Shown here piece by piece: positions 15,704-25,231 of a DNA stretch of 64,000 bases. How positions within the stretch are numbered: position 1 is the stretch's first letter; each line of letters begins with the position of its first letter. Origin of the DNA: Parasulfitobacter algicola. GTDB lineage: Bacteria; Pseudomonadota; Alphaproteobacteria; Rhodobacterales; Rhodobacteraceae. The notes beneath the pieces are model-generated. The model was given only the letters and a program-made list of their open reading frames with translations. It was not told the origin of the DNA and ran no database searches. The DNA is taken from assembly GCF_013315265.1 (NCBI RefSeq), contig NZ_JABUFE010000001.1:694678-758677 (forward strand), given 5' to 3'. The translations under genes were made by a program, and so were the position numbers.

Positions 15704-16822
15704 TTAAACGCGCATTGGCATCACAACATAGACGGCGGATTGGTCATTGCCTTCGCGCATCAATGTAGGGTCCGCCGCAGAGTTGAACATGAAAACAGCA
15801 TTTTCACGGTCCACCTGGCTGGCAATTTCCAACAGGTATTTCGCATTAAAGCCAATTTCCAGACGTTCATCGCCATAAGCGACAGCCAGTTCTTCTTCGG
15901 CGGCACCGCTGTCAGGGGCATTGACGGACAAGACCAACCGATCTTCGTCCAGTGCCAGCTTAACCGCGCGGGATCGTTCTGACGATACGGTCGCCACGCG
16001 ATCAACAGCCCTGGCAAAATCCGCGGCATCGACTTCCATTTTCCGTGTGTTGCCCTGCGGGATGACCCGGGTGTAATCTGGGAACGTTCCATCGATGACC
16101 TTGGACGTCAGAGTGATATCAGGGGTTGCAAATCGCACTTTGGTTTCGCTGACTGATACGGCAATCTGTACATCGTCATCATCCAAAAGCTTGCGCATTT
16201 CGCCCACTGTCTTACGCGGCACGATGACGCCGGGCATATCGCCTGCACCTTCGGGAAGATCAGCATCGATGCGCGCCAGACGGTGACCGTCGGTCGCCAC
16301 GCACCGCAGAACCTTGCCACCATCAGCGTCGGATACATGCATATAAACGCCATTCAGGTAATAGCGTGTTTCTTCGGTCGAGATTGCGAATTTTGACTTA
16401 TCAAACAGACGGCGCAAAACAGGCGCGGGCGCACTGAAGTTTGCGGAATATTCCGATGTTGCCATCACTGGGAAGTCTTCCTTAGGTAATGTCGCCAGTG
16501 AAAAGTTTGAACGCCCGGCTTCAACTGTTATGCGGCCAGCGGCACTGTCGTCTGTCAGCGACACCAAGGCGCCGTCAGGCAGTTTTCGCACAATCTCGTG
16601 CAGGGTGACAGCGGACACCGTCGTTGCACCGGCGCGTTCGACCTGTGCGGGCGCTTTGTCGACAACTTCAATGTCCAGATCCGTTGCGCGGAAACTTACG
16701 CTGTCATCAGCGGCTTCGATCAGAACGTTTGCTAATATTGGAATTGTATTCCGGCGTTCGACGACCGATTGTGCTTGGGCAACTGCTTTTAAAAGCGCGC
16801 CTCGTTCAATGCTGATTTTCAT
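15704..16822 (-). CDS. dnaN: DNA polymerase III beta sliding clamp
   Basis: Ring-shaped processivity clamp of the replicative polymerase. The 372-residue protein begins MKISIERGALLKAVAQAQSV, preceded by CAGGAGCAAGGG, which fixes the start at 16822 although the frame continues upstream. The three-domain clamp length is standard, and the C-terminal segment ends SAVYVVMPMRV, as in the family's VMPMR terminus. It lies between dnaA and recF, 106 bases after dnaA. Partner binding by polymerase and repair proteins in the clamp cleft is family knowledge. Confidence 0.97.
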   Translation of the reverse strand: MKISIERGALLKAVAQAQSVVERRNTIPILANVLIEAADDSVSFRATDLDIEVVDKAPAQVERAGATTVSAVTLHEIVRKLPDGALVSLTDDSAAGRITVEAGRSNFSLATLPKEDFPVMATSEYSANFSAPAPVLRRLFDKSKFAISTEETRYYLNGVYMHVSDADGGKVLRCVATDGHRLARIDADLPEGAGDMPGVIVPRKTVGEMRKLLDDDDVQIAVSVSETKVRFATPDITLTSKVIDGTFPDYTRVIPQGNTRKMEVDAADFARAVDRVATVSSERSRAVKLALDEDRLVLSVNAPDSGAAEEELAVAYGDERLEIGFNAKYLLEIASQVDRENAVFMFNSAADPTLMREGNDQSAVYVVMPMRV

Positions 16823-16928
16823 CCCTTGCTCCTGTCGTTGCCGGGAAGGCGAAACTACCCGTTTCCCCCACTGGCACAAGCCTTTTTTAAGAGACTGTCA
16901 ATAAGAATTCTGGTGGCGTCAAGTGCGC

Positions 16929-18281
16929 TTACTCTTCCAGCGCCCGCCGCAACAGTTCAAGATCGTCTGCAATCTGGCTATCTGTTGTGATTAGTTCTTC
17001 AATTCGGCGAACACCGTGCATGATTGTCGTGTGATCACGGCCACCAAAACGCCGCCCGATTTCCGGCAAGGACCGTCGGGTCAGTTGCTTGCAAAGATAC
17101 ATCGCAACCTGTCGAGGCCGCGCAAAGGTTCTGACGCGTTTGGGACCAATCATATCAGACAGACGAATATTATAGTGTTCGCTGACTTTTCGCTGAATTT
17201 CTTCAACCGAAACCTTGCGATCACTGTCGCGCAACACATCAGCCAGACAATCCTGTGTCAGTTCCATCGTAACGGGTTTTCCAACCAGGGACGCAAAAGC
17301 GAAAAGACGGGTCAAGGCCCCTTCAAGAACACGGACGTTTTTTGAAATGCGATGTGCCAAAAATTCCAGAACACCATGATTTAATTCAATATTTGGGTAT
17401 TGATCACGATACTGCATAACTTTCGATTGCAAGATGCCAAGACGCAATTCGTAATCTGTGGGATGCAGATCAACAACCAATCCACACTGCATACGTGATC
17501 TGATCCGATCTTCCAGATCCTTGATTTCGCCAGGCGCACGATCAGCAGATATGATGATCTGTTTGTTAGCACTGACCAAGGCATTGAACGTATGAAAGAA
17601 TTCTTCTTGCGTTGAATCCTTGCCTGCAATGAATTGAACATCATCGACCATCAATACATCGACTGACCGGAAAAGTTCTTTGAAATCCATCATCTTGTTG
17701 ACACGCAAGGCTTGAATAAACCTGTACATGAATTGTTCAGCCGACAGATAAAGCACGTTCAGTTCCGGCCTGCGGGTCTGCAGTTCGTGCGCGATTGCGT
17801 GCATCAGGTGGGTTTTGCCCAAACCAACACCACCATACAGAAACAGTGGGTTAAAGGTGACTGGGCCACCTTCGGCCACGCGTTTGGACGCCGCATGGGC
17901 CAATTCATTTGGCTTGCCAACGACAAAGCCATCAAACGTATAGCGCGCATCCAATGGCGCGCCGGTCAACTCATCACTGCCTTGGGCTGACGCATGTGTG
18001 CGTGCAACTGCAGGCTTGACGGCGGGTCGTGTGGTTGAATTTGCGGCCACCTGAAACGCAATGCGGTTTACTTCGGCACCACTCATCTTAAGCTGAAATT
18101 TAATCTGATCGCCAAAATTCTGCGAAACATAGTTGCCCATAAAGCTGGTCGGAACTGTGAATGTTGCAACACCGTCTGACAGGTCGTGAAACTCAAGCGG
18201 TTCAATCCATGTCGTGTAATTATTCTTGCCAACGGTGTTGATCAATTCTTTGCGGACTTGTCCCCATGTCTCGTTTGTCAT
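16929..18281 (-). CDS. dnaA: Chromosomal replication initiator DnaA
   Basis: AAA+ initiator that binds DnaA boxes at oriC and melts the origin. The 450-residue protein has the N-terminal DnaB-interacting domain (GKNNYTTWIEPLEF), a short variable linker, Walker A GGVGLGKTHLMHA, Walker B VLMVDDVQFIAGK and the C-terminal box-binding signature GRRFGGRDHTTIMHGVRRIE. The ATG at 18281 (MTNETWGQVRKEL) matches family starts; an in-frame ATG at 18296 is the alternative. A near-consensus DnaA box lies just upstream (18302-18310), consistent with autoregulation. Downstream genes are dnaN and recF. Confidence 0.97.
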   Translation of the reverse strand: MTNETWGQVRKELINTVGKNNYTTWIEPLEFHDLSDGVATFTVPTSFMGNYVSQNFGDQIKFQLKMSGAEVNRIAFQVAANSTTRPAVKPAVARTHASAQGSDELTGAPLDARYTFDGFVVGKPNELAHAASKRVAEGGPVTFNPLFLYGGVGLGKTHLMHAIAHELQTRRPELNVLYLSAEQFMYRFIQALRVNKMMDFKELFRSVDVLMVDDVQFIAGKDSTQEEFFHTFNALVSANKQIIISADRAPGEIKDLEDRIRSRMQCGLVVDLHPTDYELRLGILQSKVMQYRDQYPNIELNHGVLEFLAHRISKNVRVLEGALTRLFAFASLVGKPVTMELTQDCLADVLRDSDRKVSVEEIQRKVSEHYNIRLSDMIGPKRVRTFARPRQVAMYLCKQLTRRSLPEIGRRFGGRDHTTIMHGVRRIEELITTDSQIADDLELLRRALEE

Positions 18282-18801
18282 TTTTATTTGACCCATTCAT
18301 TTTATCCACGCCTTGAGCAGGCCATCGCCCACCCCAGAGTTATGCGCACCAATACACAACCCTACTCCCACATGATTCCATGGCCGTGCCCAATGAACAG
18401 CAATAAAATTACTGCACAATGAGGGTCGATAGGACAAAACAAACAGGACGCCAAAAACGAATTGGCGTGACCATTGTTTCATCATTCTACGACCTGGACA
18501 TAAGGTCATGCGTTGGATCAAACTGACCAACCCTCCAACGTGCAATGTGCCAAGATCGTATAAGATCAAGACACGATACACGAATTATGGATCATTCCGG
18601 CCTTTGATAGCTGCAAGGCTGTCGCACAATGGCGCATAAACCGGAATTTGACCTTGTCCCCCCAGACAATGTGAATCGTGAGTATGTTGTTAGCGTGTTG
18701 AAACATGGTCTTTCAACTCATCTTCACGCTTGACTCACTCTTTTGTAAAAAGAATCTGTTTGGGTGTTTTTTATTGCATCACTCAGGGCCTGAAATGGCA
18801 A
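18282..18801. promoter_or_regulatory. dnaA upstream region with DnaA-box-like sites; possible origin elements
   Basis: About 520 bases between dnaA and the rpsT terminator with no convincing gene. TTATCCACG at 18302-18310 matches the DnaA box TTATCCACA in eight of nine positions. Two weaker TTATGCGC-type sequences lie in opposite orientation at 18340-18347 and 18632-18639. Other structure includes TTCCGG (near 18595) and CCGGAA (near 18641) as distant arms. This is enough for a dnaA control region and a candidate origin segment, but one good box does not prove an origin. Strand skew outside the window would be needed. Confidence 0.4.
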
Positions 18802-18824
18802 AAGGGCGCTTAGTGAGCGCCCTT
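18802..18824 (-). terminator. Intrinsic terminator of rpsT
   Basis: Perfect 9-base stem AAGGGCGCT (18802-18810) and AGCGCCCTT (18816-18824) with loop TAGTG, 27 bases beyond the rpsT stop. On the minus-strand transcript the stem ends in CCCUUUUG, a short U-run. It would stop rpsT transcripts before the dnaA upstream region. Confidence 0.8.
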
Positions 18825-18850
18825 CAGATAAGTTCAATTTTTAGATTGTA

Positions 18851-19114
18851 TCAAGCGATCGCTTTGACGCGCGCCGATAGACGTGACATTTTACGTGCCA
18901 CTGTATTTTTGTGATAAATACCTTTTGTCACGCCGCGCATCAGTTCTGGCTGAGCTGCACGAAGTGCTGTCGATGCGGCATCTTTATCGCCAGTCTCAAT
19001 TGCTTCTTCTACCTTGCGCAAAAAGGTACGAATGCGCGAACGACGCGCTTTATTGATTTGAAAGCGTGTCTCGTTCTGACGCGCGCGCTTTTTAGCCTGA
19101 GGCGAATTTGCCAT
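18851..19114 (-). CDS. rpsT: 30S ribosomal protein S20
   Basis: Small-subunit protein binding 16S rRNA, 87 residues. The N-terminus [20 protein letters not shown] and the alanine-rich basic body ending [12 protein letters not shown] are classic for S20. It is a single gene with its own terminator at 18802-18824. Its location just upstream of dnaA on the same strand is common in alphaproteobacteria. The 190-base gap upstream (19115-19304) probably holds its promoter; I could not pick clear -35 and -10 boxes. Confidence 0.97.
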   Translation of the reverse strand: MANSPQAKKRARQNETRFQINKARRSRIRTFLRKVEEAIETGDKDAASTALRAAQPELMRGVTKGIYHKNTVARKMSRLSARVKAIA

Positions 19115-19304
19115 GTCTCGTCGTTCCCTTGAGGGTTCGGTTAAATCTGAAGTCGCGTCATTAGACCCGAGTCGGTTTCAAGTCAACAGCAGATGAAGGT
19201 GTTCGTGGCGTTATTTAACGAAAAGACCTGAAACCCAGTCAGAATCCCATTTTTGTCTGACGAGTTTCAGATCTAACTGAATTAGATCACTTACGAGCGA
19301 CCAT

Positions 19305-19796
19305 TTACAAACATTCTGCGATACCAAGTTCAATCAGACGTTTGCCACTGATTTCATAAAACCCCATGGTGATGCTGCGCCCTGTCCGAAGATACCATTT
19401 TCGCAAAGGTTCGGGGTATTGATCGGCCATGATGTTGGACCATTTTTGAAATTCAGCCGGTGTCAAACCGACGCCATAGATTGCAGACCGTGGCCCGTGA
19501 AAACCAAAAGTCGTCTTGCGGCTGATACATGTGTTGGGAAGACCCAGATACATTGTGCAGGCTGACATACAGTACTTTCCGCGGATTTCCACGGGCTGTC
19601 TTGATTGCTTCAAGCGCTGCAAGACGCGCAGCCTGTCTGCTAGATTACCGCCAGGGTCGTCCTTGACAATAATCTGTCCATCAGCGCCCTGATAGGTTTG
19701 CGCGTCAACGGGTAAGACCCAAAAACTTATCACACAAAACACAGCCAGCCAGCACAAATTGCGCCCAGTGGCCGCGCCAATCCAACGCTTTTTCAT
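19305..19796 (-). CDS. Secreted ClpP-like (COG3904-type) protein, uncharacterised
   Basis: A 163-residue exported protein. The start at 19796 (MKKRWIGAATGRNLCWLAVF) is set by GGGGGTGGCAT upstream; a signal sequence ends near VDAQ. The mature part has VEIRGKYCMSACTMYLGLPN and TTFGFHGPRSA, which resemble the serine-containing turn and the later glycine-rich strand of periplasmic ClpP/crotonase-like proteins (COG3904). The candidate nucleophile is the serine in CMSAC, and the two cysteines there could form a disulfide. A matching His/Asp pair cannot be confirmed. It is upstream of rpsT on the same strand but separated by 190 bases, so probably independent. Confidence 0.6.
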   Translation of the reverse strand: MKKRWIGAATGRNLCWLAVFCVISFWVLPVDAQTYQGADGQIIVKDDPGGNLADRLRVLQRLKQSRQPVEIRGKYCMSACTMYLGLPNTCISRKTTFGFHGPRSAIYGVGLTPAEFQKWSNIMADQYPEPLRKWYLRTGRSITMGFYEISGKRLIELGIAECL

Positions 19797-20040
19797 ATGC
19801 CACCCCCGTGACGATGTATCTGCGACCCCGAAGGACACTGCAGGCAAGCCCACCTTGCCGTGTGGTAGTTAAACACCATCAGAGTTGAACAAATGATTAT
19901 AAATGCCAGATGGTATCGTTCTGATTTTATGTGCTTTTTCAACGTTTTCGAATTGAATTGAAAATGTCGGCTGCTGGACTCGAAATCGGTTCTTGGTTAA
20001 TGCGACGCAACTGTATGATATTACATGAAGGATCTGCGAT

Positions 20041-21006
20041 ATGGTATCTTCACCCAAGGCGATCAAAGCTTCGGCCTATAAGACAATTCAGACCGAAGCA
20101 CAGGCGTTGTTGCAGATGGCTGATGAAAATCTGGATAATTTGCCAGCGGCTGTTGATCTGATTTTGCAGGCCAAAGGTCGGGTTATTCTGTCTGGTATGG
20201 GCAAATCGGGGCATGTGGCACGCAAAATTGCGGCGACGCTGGCCAGCACGGGCACGCCTGCTCAATACGTTCACCCAGGCGAAGCAAGCCATGGTGATCT
20301 TGGAATGATCACAGCTCAGGACGTTATCATTGTGCTCTCAAACTCGGGCGAAACGACCGAACTGGTTGATCTGATTACCTATGCCAAACGGTTCGCTATT
20401 CCGATGATCGCAGTGACCAAAGTGTCTGACAGTACGTTGGGGCGTCAGGCTGACGTGGTGCTTCTGTTGCCTGATGCGCCAGAGGCTTGTTTGATCGGCA
20501 AGGCGCCCACGACATCCACCACATGTTCGCTGGCTTTGGGCGATGCACTGGCAATCGCTTTGATGGACCACCGTGGTTTTAAGGAAGATGGGTTTTTGTC
20601 GTTCCACCCGGGCGGCAAGCTGGGGGCACAATTATTGACCGTAAGCGCCTTGATGCACAGCGGCGATGATCTGCCACGTGTTGCGCCGGATTGGGCGATG
20701 GGGGATGTATTGGTTGAAATGACTGCAAAGGGTTTTGGTATTGCGGCTGTTGTCGATCAGAATAATCTGCTGACCGGTATTGTCACAGACGGGGATTTAC
20801 GCAGAAATCTTGAAAATTTGATGCAGTTGACTGCCAAGGATGTGGCAACGCCGAACCCGCGAACAATTGACAAAGACGCATTGGCGTCTGAGGCGCTTGG
20901 CATCATGAACAGCCAGAATATCACAGCTCTTCTTGTATCAGACACTAAGGGCTATTTGACCGGTCTTGTTCGCATACATGACTGTCTGCGCGCAGGTGTG
21001 GCTTAG
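20041..21006 (+). CDS. kpsF: D-arabinose-5-phosphate isomerase (KpsF/GutQ family)
   Basis: Interconverts ribulose-5-phosphate and arabinose-5-phosphate, the entry to Kdo for lipopolysaccharide or capsule anchors. The 321-residue protein has an N-terminal SIS domain (about 30-165; SGMGKSGHVARKIAATLAST, HPGEASHGDLGMI, LSNSGETTEL) and two CBS domains (about 205-320; GIVTDGDLRR is typical). AAGGATCTGCGAT precedes the ATG. It opens the polysaccharide region. Its stop overlaps the stop of the convergent epimerase by four bases. KpsF versus KdsD naming is by context. Confidence 0.93.
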   Translation: MVSSPKAIKASAYKTIQTEAQALLQMADENLDNLPAAVDLILQAKGRVILSGMGKSGHVARKIAATLASTGTPAQYVHPGEASHGDLGMITAQDVIIVLSNSGETTELVDLITYAKRFAIPMIAVTKVSDSTLGRQADVVLLLPDAPEACLIGKAPTTSTTCSLALGDALAIALMDHRGFKEDGFLSFHPGGKLGAQLLTVSALMHSGDDLPRVAPDWAMGDVLVEMTAKGFGIAAVVDQNNLLTGIVTDGDLRRNLENLMQLTAKDVATPNPRTIDKDALASEALGIMNSQNITALLVSDTKGYLTGLVRIHDCLRAGVA

Positions 21007-22016
21007 ACCTGATAATAATCGCGGTACCATTCAACAAACGCTGTGACGCCATCGGACAAGCTGGTTTGCGGCGTATAGCTTGTCAGGCTTTGTAAAAGCG
21101 TCGCATCAGCCCACGTTGCAGGAACATCACCGGGTTGCATGGGAAGCAGGTTCTGAATGGCAGTGCGCCCGGTCGCGGTTTCGATCGCTTTTATGAAATC
21201 CAGCAATTGAACGGGTTCTGAATTACCAATGTTTACGACGCGGAACGGGGCGACCGAGGACAGGCTGTCGGTTTCATCGTTCGGTGCGTCTTTTGTTGGG
21301 CGGACCGGTGCCGTATCGACAAGCAACCTGATTGCATTGACCAAATCAGTGACATAGGTGAAATCCCGGCGCATGTCGCCCTGATTATAGACGTCAATCG
21401 GATCGCCATTCAAAATCGCTTTGGTGAATTTAAACAAGGCCATATCGGGGCGACCCCATGGACCATAGACCGTAAAGAAACGGAACATGGTGATCGGCAA
21501 ATCATAAAGATGGGCATAGGAATGGGCCATCGCTTCGTTGGCTTTTTTAGTGGCAGCATAAAACGACATCTGCGTGTCCGCCTTGTCGGTTTCGCCGTAA
21601 GGCATTTCGGTATTTGCGCCATAAACTGATGACGTGGATGCCATAAGCATGTGAGTTGGCGGAAACGCACGCGCGGCCTCAAGTAGTTCAAATGTGCCGA
21701 CAAGATTGGCCTGAAGATAGGATCGGGGTTCATCAATTGAATATCGAACACCCGCTTGAGCGGCCAAATGAATGACAACATCAGGTTTGTGGGTTTCAAA
21801 CAATTCCATCAAGCAGTCGGGCTCTTCCAATCGACGGGTGTCTGCGGAAAAACCGGATGATTGCAGCAACATCTGATGCCGCCGTTCTTTCAGCGTGACG
21901 TCATAATAGTCGACCATCGCATCAAGACCCACAACGCGGAACCCATCAGCCAAAAGCCGCTTGCAGCAATGATATCCAATGAAGCCGGCAGACCCGGTAA
22001 CAAGTGCGGTTTTCAT
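21003..22016 (-). CDS. NAD-dependent epimerase, probably UDP-glucuronate 4-epimerase
   Basis: Extended short-chain dehydrogenase, 337 residues. The nucleotide motif is TGSAGFIGYHC at the N-terminus and the catalytic YxxxK is in SFYAATKKANE. The segments AAQAGVRYSIDEPRSYLQANLVG, here read in two parts, and TVYGPWGRPDMA are typical of the CapI/LspL type that converts UDP-glucuronate to UDP-galacturonate. Next to ugd, which makes UDP-glucuronate, this substrate is likely. AAAGGACGCT precedes the ATG at 22016. The two genes are divergent, sharing a 128-base gap that probably contains both promoters. Confidence 0.88.
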   Translation of the reverse strand: MKTALVTGSAGFIGYHCCKRLLADGFRVVGLDAMVDYYDVTLKERRHQMLLQSSGFSADTRRLEEPDCLMELFETHKPDVVIHLAAQAGVRYSIDEPRSYLQANLVGTFELLEAARAFPPTHMLMASTSSVYGANTEMPYGETDKADTQMSFYAATKKANEAMAHSYAHLYDLPITMFRFFTVYGPWGRPDMALFKFTKAILNGDPIDVYNQGDMRRDFTYVTDLVNAIRLLVDTAPVRPTKDAPNDETDSLSSVAPFRVVNIGNSEPVQLLDFIKAIETATGRTAIQNLLPMQPGDVPATWADATLLQSLTSYTPQTSLSDGVTAFVEWYRDYYQV

Positions 22017-22144
22017 AGCGTCCTTTCCACGATATTTGCCGTTTCATAGCTGGCTAATGCACCCGATGACCAGACCCAAGCGGTTGACTTGATTTTACCA
22101 AAGCGTCATGTGCAGTTTCCAGATATGGATGAAAGGGTTGGAAA

Positions 22145-23449
22145 ATGCGCATTGCTATGATCGGAACCGGGTATGTTGGTCTTGTCTCGGGCGTCTGTTT
22201 TTCTGACTTTGGACATGACGTGGTCTGCGTGGATAAAAACCCCGAAAAGATCGAAAAGCTGAAAAAGGGTGAAGTTCCGATTTACGAACCCGGTCTGGAT
22301 CAGCTGATGGCAAAAAATGTCGAAGCGGGACGGTTGTCTTTCACCCTTGATCTGCAAGAGGCGATGGAAGGGGCCGAGGCTGTCTTTATTGCGGTTGGAA
22401 CGCCAACACGCCGGGGTGATGGGCATGCGGATTTGACCTATGTCTATGCCGCAGCTGAAGAAATTGCACATAACATCAAAGATTATGCCGTGGTTGTGAC
22501 AAAATCGACTGTCCCAGTTGGGACAAACCGCGAGGTTGAACGCGTTATTCGCCAGACAAACGCCAATGCTGATTTCGATGTGGCCTCAAACCCAGAGTTT
22601 TTGCGCGAAGGTGCGGCGATTGATGATTTCATGCGCCCGGATCGTGTTGTTGTCGGGGTACAGACTGACCGCGCCGCCGATGTCATGTCTGAGATTTACC
22701 GCCCACTGTTCCTGCGCGATTTTCCCATTGTAAGAACCGATCTGGAAAGCGCCGAGATGATCAAATACGCAGCAAACGCGTTTCTGGCGACCAAGATCAC
22801 CTTTATCAATGAAATTGCAGCACTGTGCGAACGCGTGGGCGCGGATGTCAAAGAGGTCTCAAGAGGCATCGGGCTGGACGGCCGGATCGGGAATAAATTC
22901 TTGCATGCCGGCCCCGGTTATGGTGGGTCATGCTTTCCCAAAGATACCAAAGCTTTGGCGCGCATTGGTCAGGATCACGCCTGCCCGATGGAAATTACCG
23001 AGACCGTGATTGCAGTTAACGAAGCGGTCAAACGCCGTATGGTCGACAAGCTTTTGGATCTTTGTGATGGGTCGTTCAACGGCAAGAAAATCGCCGTATT
23101 GGGCGTGACATTCAAACCCAACACCGATGACATGCGCGACGCACCGTCCTTGACAATTGTACCAGCTTTGGTCGGTGGCGGTGCGCATGTGTCTGTTGTT
23201 GATCCGCAAGGCAAACATGAAGGCGAAGCATTATTGCCCGGTGTGACATGGATTGAAGATGCCTATGACGCAGCACAAGGCACAGATTTGGTAGTCTTGC
23301 TGACAGAATGGAACGAATTCCGCGCACTTGATCTGAAACGCATTGCCAGCAATATGGCGCACCCGAGGTTGGCGGATTTGCGCAATATTTATTCCGATGA
23401 TGACGCAGAAAAAGCGGGATTCGAACAGTATTCCGCTGTTGGTCGTTAA
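22145..23449 (+). CDS. ugd: UDP-glucose 6-dehydrogenase
   Basis: Oxidises UDP-glucose to UDP-glucuronate with two NAD, feeding acidic capsule or exopolysaccharide synthesis. The 434-residue protein has the Rossmann start MRIAMIGTGYVGLVSG, the central ATKITFINEIAALCE, the active-site cysteine in GPGYGGSCFPKDTKAL (about residue 260) and the C-terminal VLGVTFKPNTDDMRDAPS. All are intact. It is divergent from the UDP-glucuronate epimerase, so donor and user are side by side. Confidence 0.97.
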   Translation: MRIAMIGTGYVGLVSGVCFSDFGHDVVCVDKNPEKIEKLKKGEVPIYEPGLDQLMAKNVEAGRLSFTLDLQEAMEGAEAVFIAVGTPTRRGDGHADLTYVYAAAEEIAHNIKDYAVVVTKSTVPVGTNREVERVIRQTNANADFDVASNPEFLREGAAIDDFMRPDRVVVGVQTDRAADVMSEIYRPLFLRDFPIVRTDLESAEMIKYAANAFLATKITFINEIAALCERVGADVKEVSRGIGLDGRIGNKFLHAGPGYGGSCFPKDTKALARIGQDHACPMEITETVIAVNEAVKRRMVDKLLDLCDGSFNGKKIAVLGVTFKPNTDDMRDAPSLTIVPALVGGGAHVSVVDPQGKHEGEALLPGVTWIEDAYDAAQGTDLVVLLTEWNEFRALDLKRIASNMAHPRLADLRNIYSDDDAEKAGFEQYSAVGR

Positions 23450-23620
23450 ATCATTTAACAAGCTTCGTATTGCAATACACGCTATGATTGAAGGTTAATT
23501 TTATAACGCGCTGTTATGAAAAGATTTTTAAATATGTGACCCAAGGACAGCCGCATTTAACTAAAAATTGAGACTTGTTCGAGCAAATCGTCCCAAGAGC
23601 GACAACGGACGAGGCGCGCG

Positions 23621-24295
23621 ATGAAAGATGTTTTATCAAATGTAAATCTCGAAACTGCGGCCATGCCTTTTCCAGTACGCGGTGTCTATATCGGTGCACG
23701 TAAGCGAGCACTGGATATCACTCTGGCGATTGTCATTCTGCCCGCCATCATTCCAATTCTTATTTTGCTTTGGGCCATCACGCGGCTTGACGGTGCGCCC
23801 GGATTTTATGGACAGGACCGTGTTGGCCTGGACGGGCGGCGGTTCAAGTGTTGGAAACTGCGAACAATGGTCGTGGATGCAGAACAGGTTTTACAGGGCC
23901 TGTGTTCGGAAAACCCTGATATTGCTGCCGAATGGAATACGCATCAAAAGCTGTCGTATGATCCCAGGATCACTTGGATTGGGCGCTTTTTGCGTGCCAC
24001 TAGTCTGGATGAACTGCCACAAATCTGGAACGTATTACGCGGCGACATGAGTTTTGTTGGCCCGCGCCCTTTCACGACAGATCAGGAAGAGCTTTATATC
24101 GCGGCGGGCGGGCGGGCCTATTTCAAAATGCGGCCCGGCATTTCAGGCCCTTGGCAGGTTGAGGGGCGAAACGAAACCACGTTTCTGGGCCGGATCAAAT
24201 ATGACAATCGGTATTATGAACAGGTTTCGCTTGGCTATGATTTGGCATTGCTTTTTAAAACAGTGGTCGTTGTTCTGAAAAGCACAGGAAGATGA
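23621..24295 (+). CDS. ExoY/WcaJ-type undecaprenyl-phosphate sugar phosphotransferase
   Basis: Membrane enzyme that transfers the first sugar-phosphate onto undecaprenyl phosphate to begin repeat-unit assembly. The 224-residue protein has one N-terminal hydrophobic segment (about 27-52) and the bacterial sugar-transferase domain: [50 protein letters not shown], and GPRPF followed later by [15 protein letters not shown]. The DELPQ and GPRPF blocks are diagnostic. The short form without extra N-terminal helices fits ExoY. A 171-base gap upstream separates it from ugd. Confidence 0.93.
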   Translation: MKDVLSNVNLETAAMPFPVRGVYIGARKRALDITLAIVILPAIIPILILLWAITRLDGAPGFYGQDRVGLDGRRFKCWKLRTMVVDAEQVLQGLCSENPDIAAEWNTHQKLSYDPRITWIGRFLRATSLDELPQIWNVLRGDMSFVGPRPFTTDQEELYIAAGGRAYFKMRPGISGPWQVEGRNETTFLGRIKYDNRYYEQVSLGYDLALLFKTVVVVLKSTGR

Positions 24296-24298
24296 TGC

Positions 24299-25231
24299 TT
24301 AAAGTGCCGTCAGTGCAATCTGTTTCACAGTGTTCTGTGTCATGTTTGGCCAATACCCATCTGCGATGGATTGCGCCTGAAGCAGCTCTTGGCTGTTATC
24401 ACCATACGTAATTAGAACATCATGCAGACCTGTTACCCCCACAATACCGACTTGATCTGCCGCCCGAATGGTCGCGGCATTCGTCGACAGAATAAAGCTG
24501 CTGGCGTCGGACGCTGGTTCCATCTGCATGCCCAGAAGTATCACGTCTTCCCCAGCGGTTTTAGAGTCTGGTCCAAACCCAATATTGAACGACCCGCTGA
24601 AATTAGGCGTGTAAAGGAGCGTGCAACGATAGGTCAGCCCGTCAGACAGCAGTGTTTCCGTCAGTTGCGAAACTGGGCCCGCAGAGGCATTTTCTGCGGC
24701 AAGCATACCAATGCTGCCCGAAATCGAACTGGCCGCACCGGATGTGCCGTCTTTCAACGTTACTGCTGCCATGCCGGAACTGCCTGCGCGATACAGCATT
24801 GTCACCGCATAAACCTGATTGGCGATCAATGTGGCATGATCCAGAATGCGGTGCCAGTTCTGACCGCCCGATATGACCGATACACCCGGAAAATACCCCA
24901 ATGCATCAAGCGTCAGATCTGTCACAGTGGCACCACTGCGCGACCAATCGTTGCGCGTGGCAATGGCATGGGGCAAAATATTGGTGCGTTCGTTTTCGAC
25001 CAGCAACCCAACAGATTGCGCGATGATAGGATCAAAAGAAAAACGTGGTACGTCATTGGCGACATTGCTCATATGTCCTGCAATATCGAATTGCGTGGCC
25101 GGACTGTTACGCGAATAGCTAATACCATTGGGCAGTGTCCCGGATGTAAAGTTAAATACGCGGGCCATGGCGCCTTTTACAGTGCCAATCGTACTTGCCG
25201 AACCGATGCTGAAACCAATTGCAAACATCAT
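24299..25231 (-). CDS. GTA/phage head-spike fibre-like protein (GhsB-like)
   Basis: A 310-residue protein with no signal peptide of normal type. The key segment is FTSGTLPNGISYSRNSPATQ, then PRFSFDPIIAQSVGLLVENE followed by RTNIL. The pattern 'R-F-x-x-D-P...G-L-L-x-E...R-T-N' marks carbohydrate-binding head or tail fibre domains of phages and gene transfer agents. In Rhodobacter capsulatus, GhsB (rcc01080), by memory, is the fibre of RcGTA head spikes that bind the capsule. GAGGTGAA lies before tandem ATGs at 25231 and 25228. Convergent with the sugar transferase (3-base gap) and divergent from a glycosyltransferase. A secreted polysaccharide-binding protein unrelated to GTA is the main alternative. 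Confidence 0.62.
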   Translation of the reverse strand: MMFAIGFSIGSASTIGTVKGAMARVFNFTSGTLPNGISYSRNSPATQFDIAGHMSNVANDVPRFSFDPIIAQSVGLLVENERTNILPHAIATRNDWSRSGATVTDLTLDALGYFPGVSVISGGQNWHRILDHATLIANQVYAVTMLYRAGSSGMAAVTLKDGTSGAASSISGSIGMLAAENASAGPVSQLTETLLSDGLTYRCTLLYTPNFSGSFNIGFGPDSKTAGEDVILLGMQMEPASDASSFILSTNAATIRAADQVGIVGVTGLHDVLITYGDNSQELLQAQSIADGYWPNMTQNTVKQIALTAL

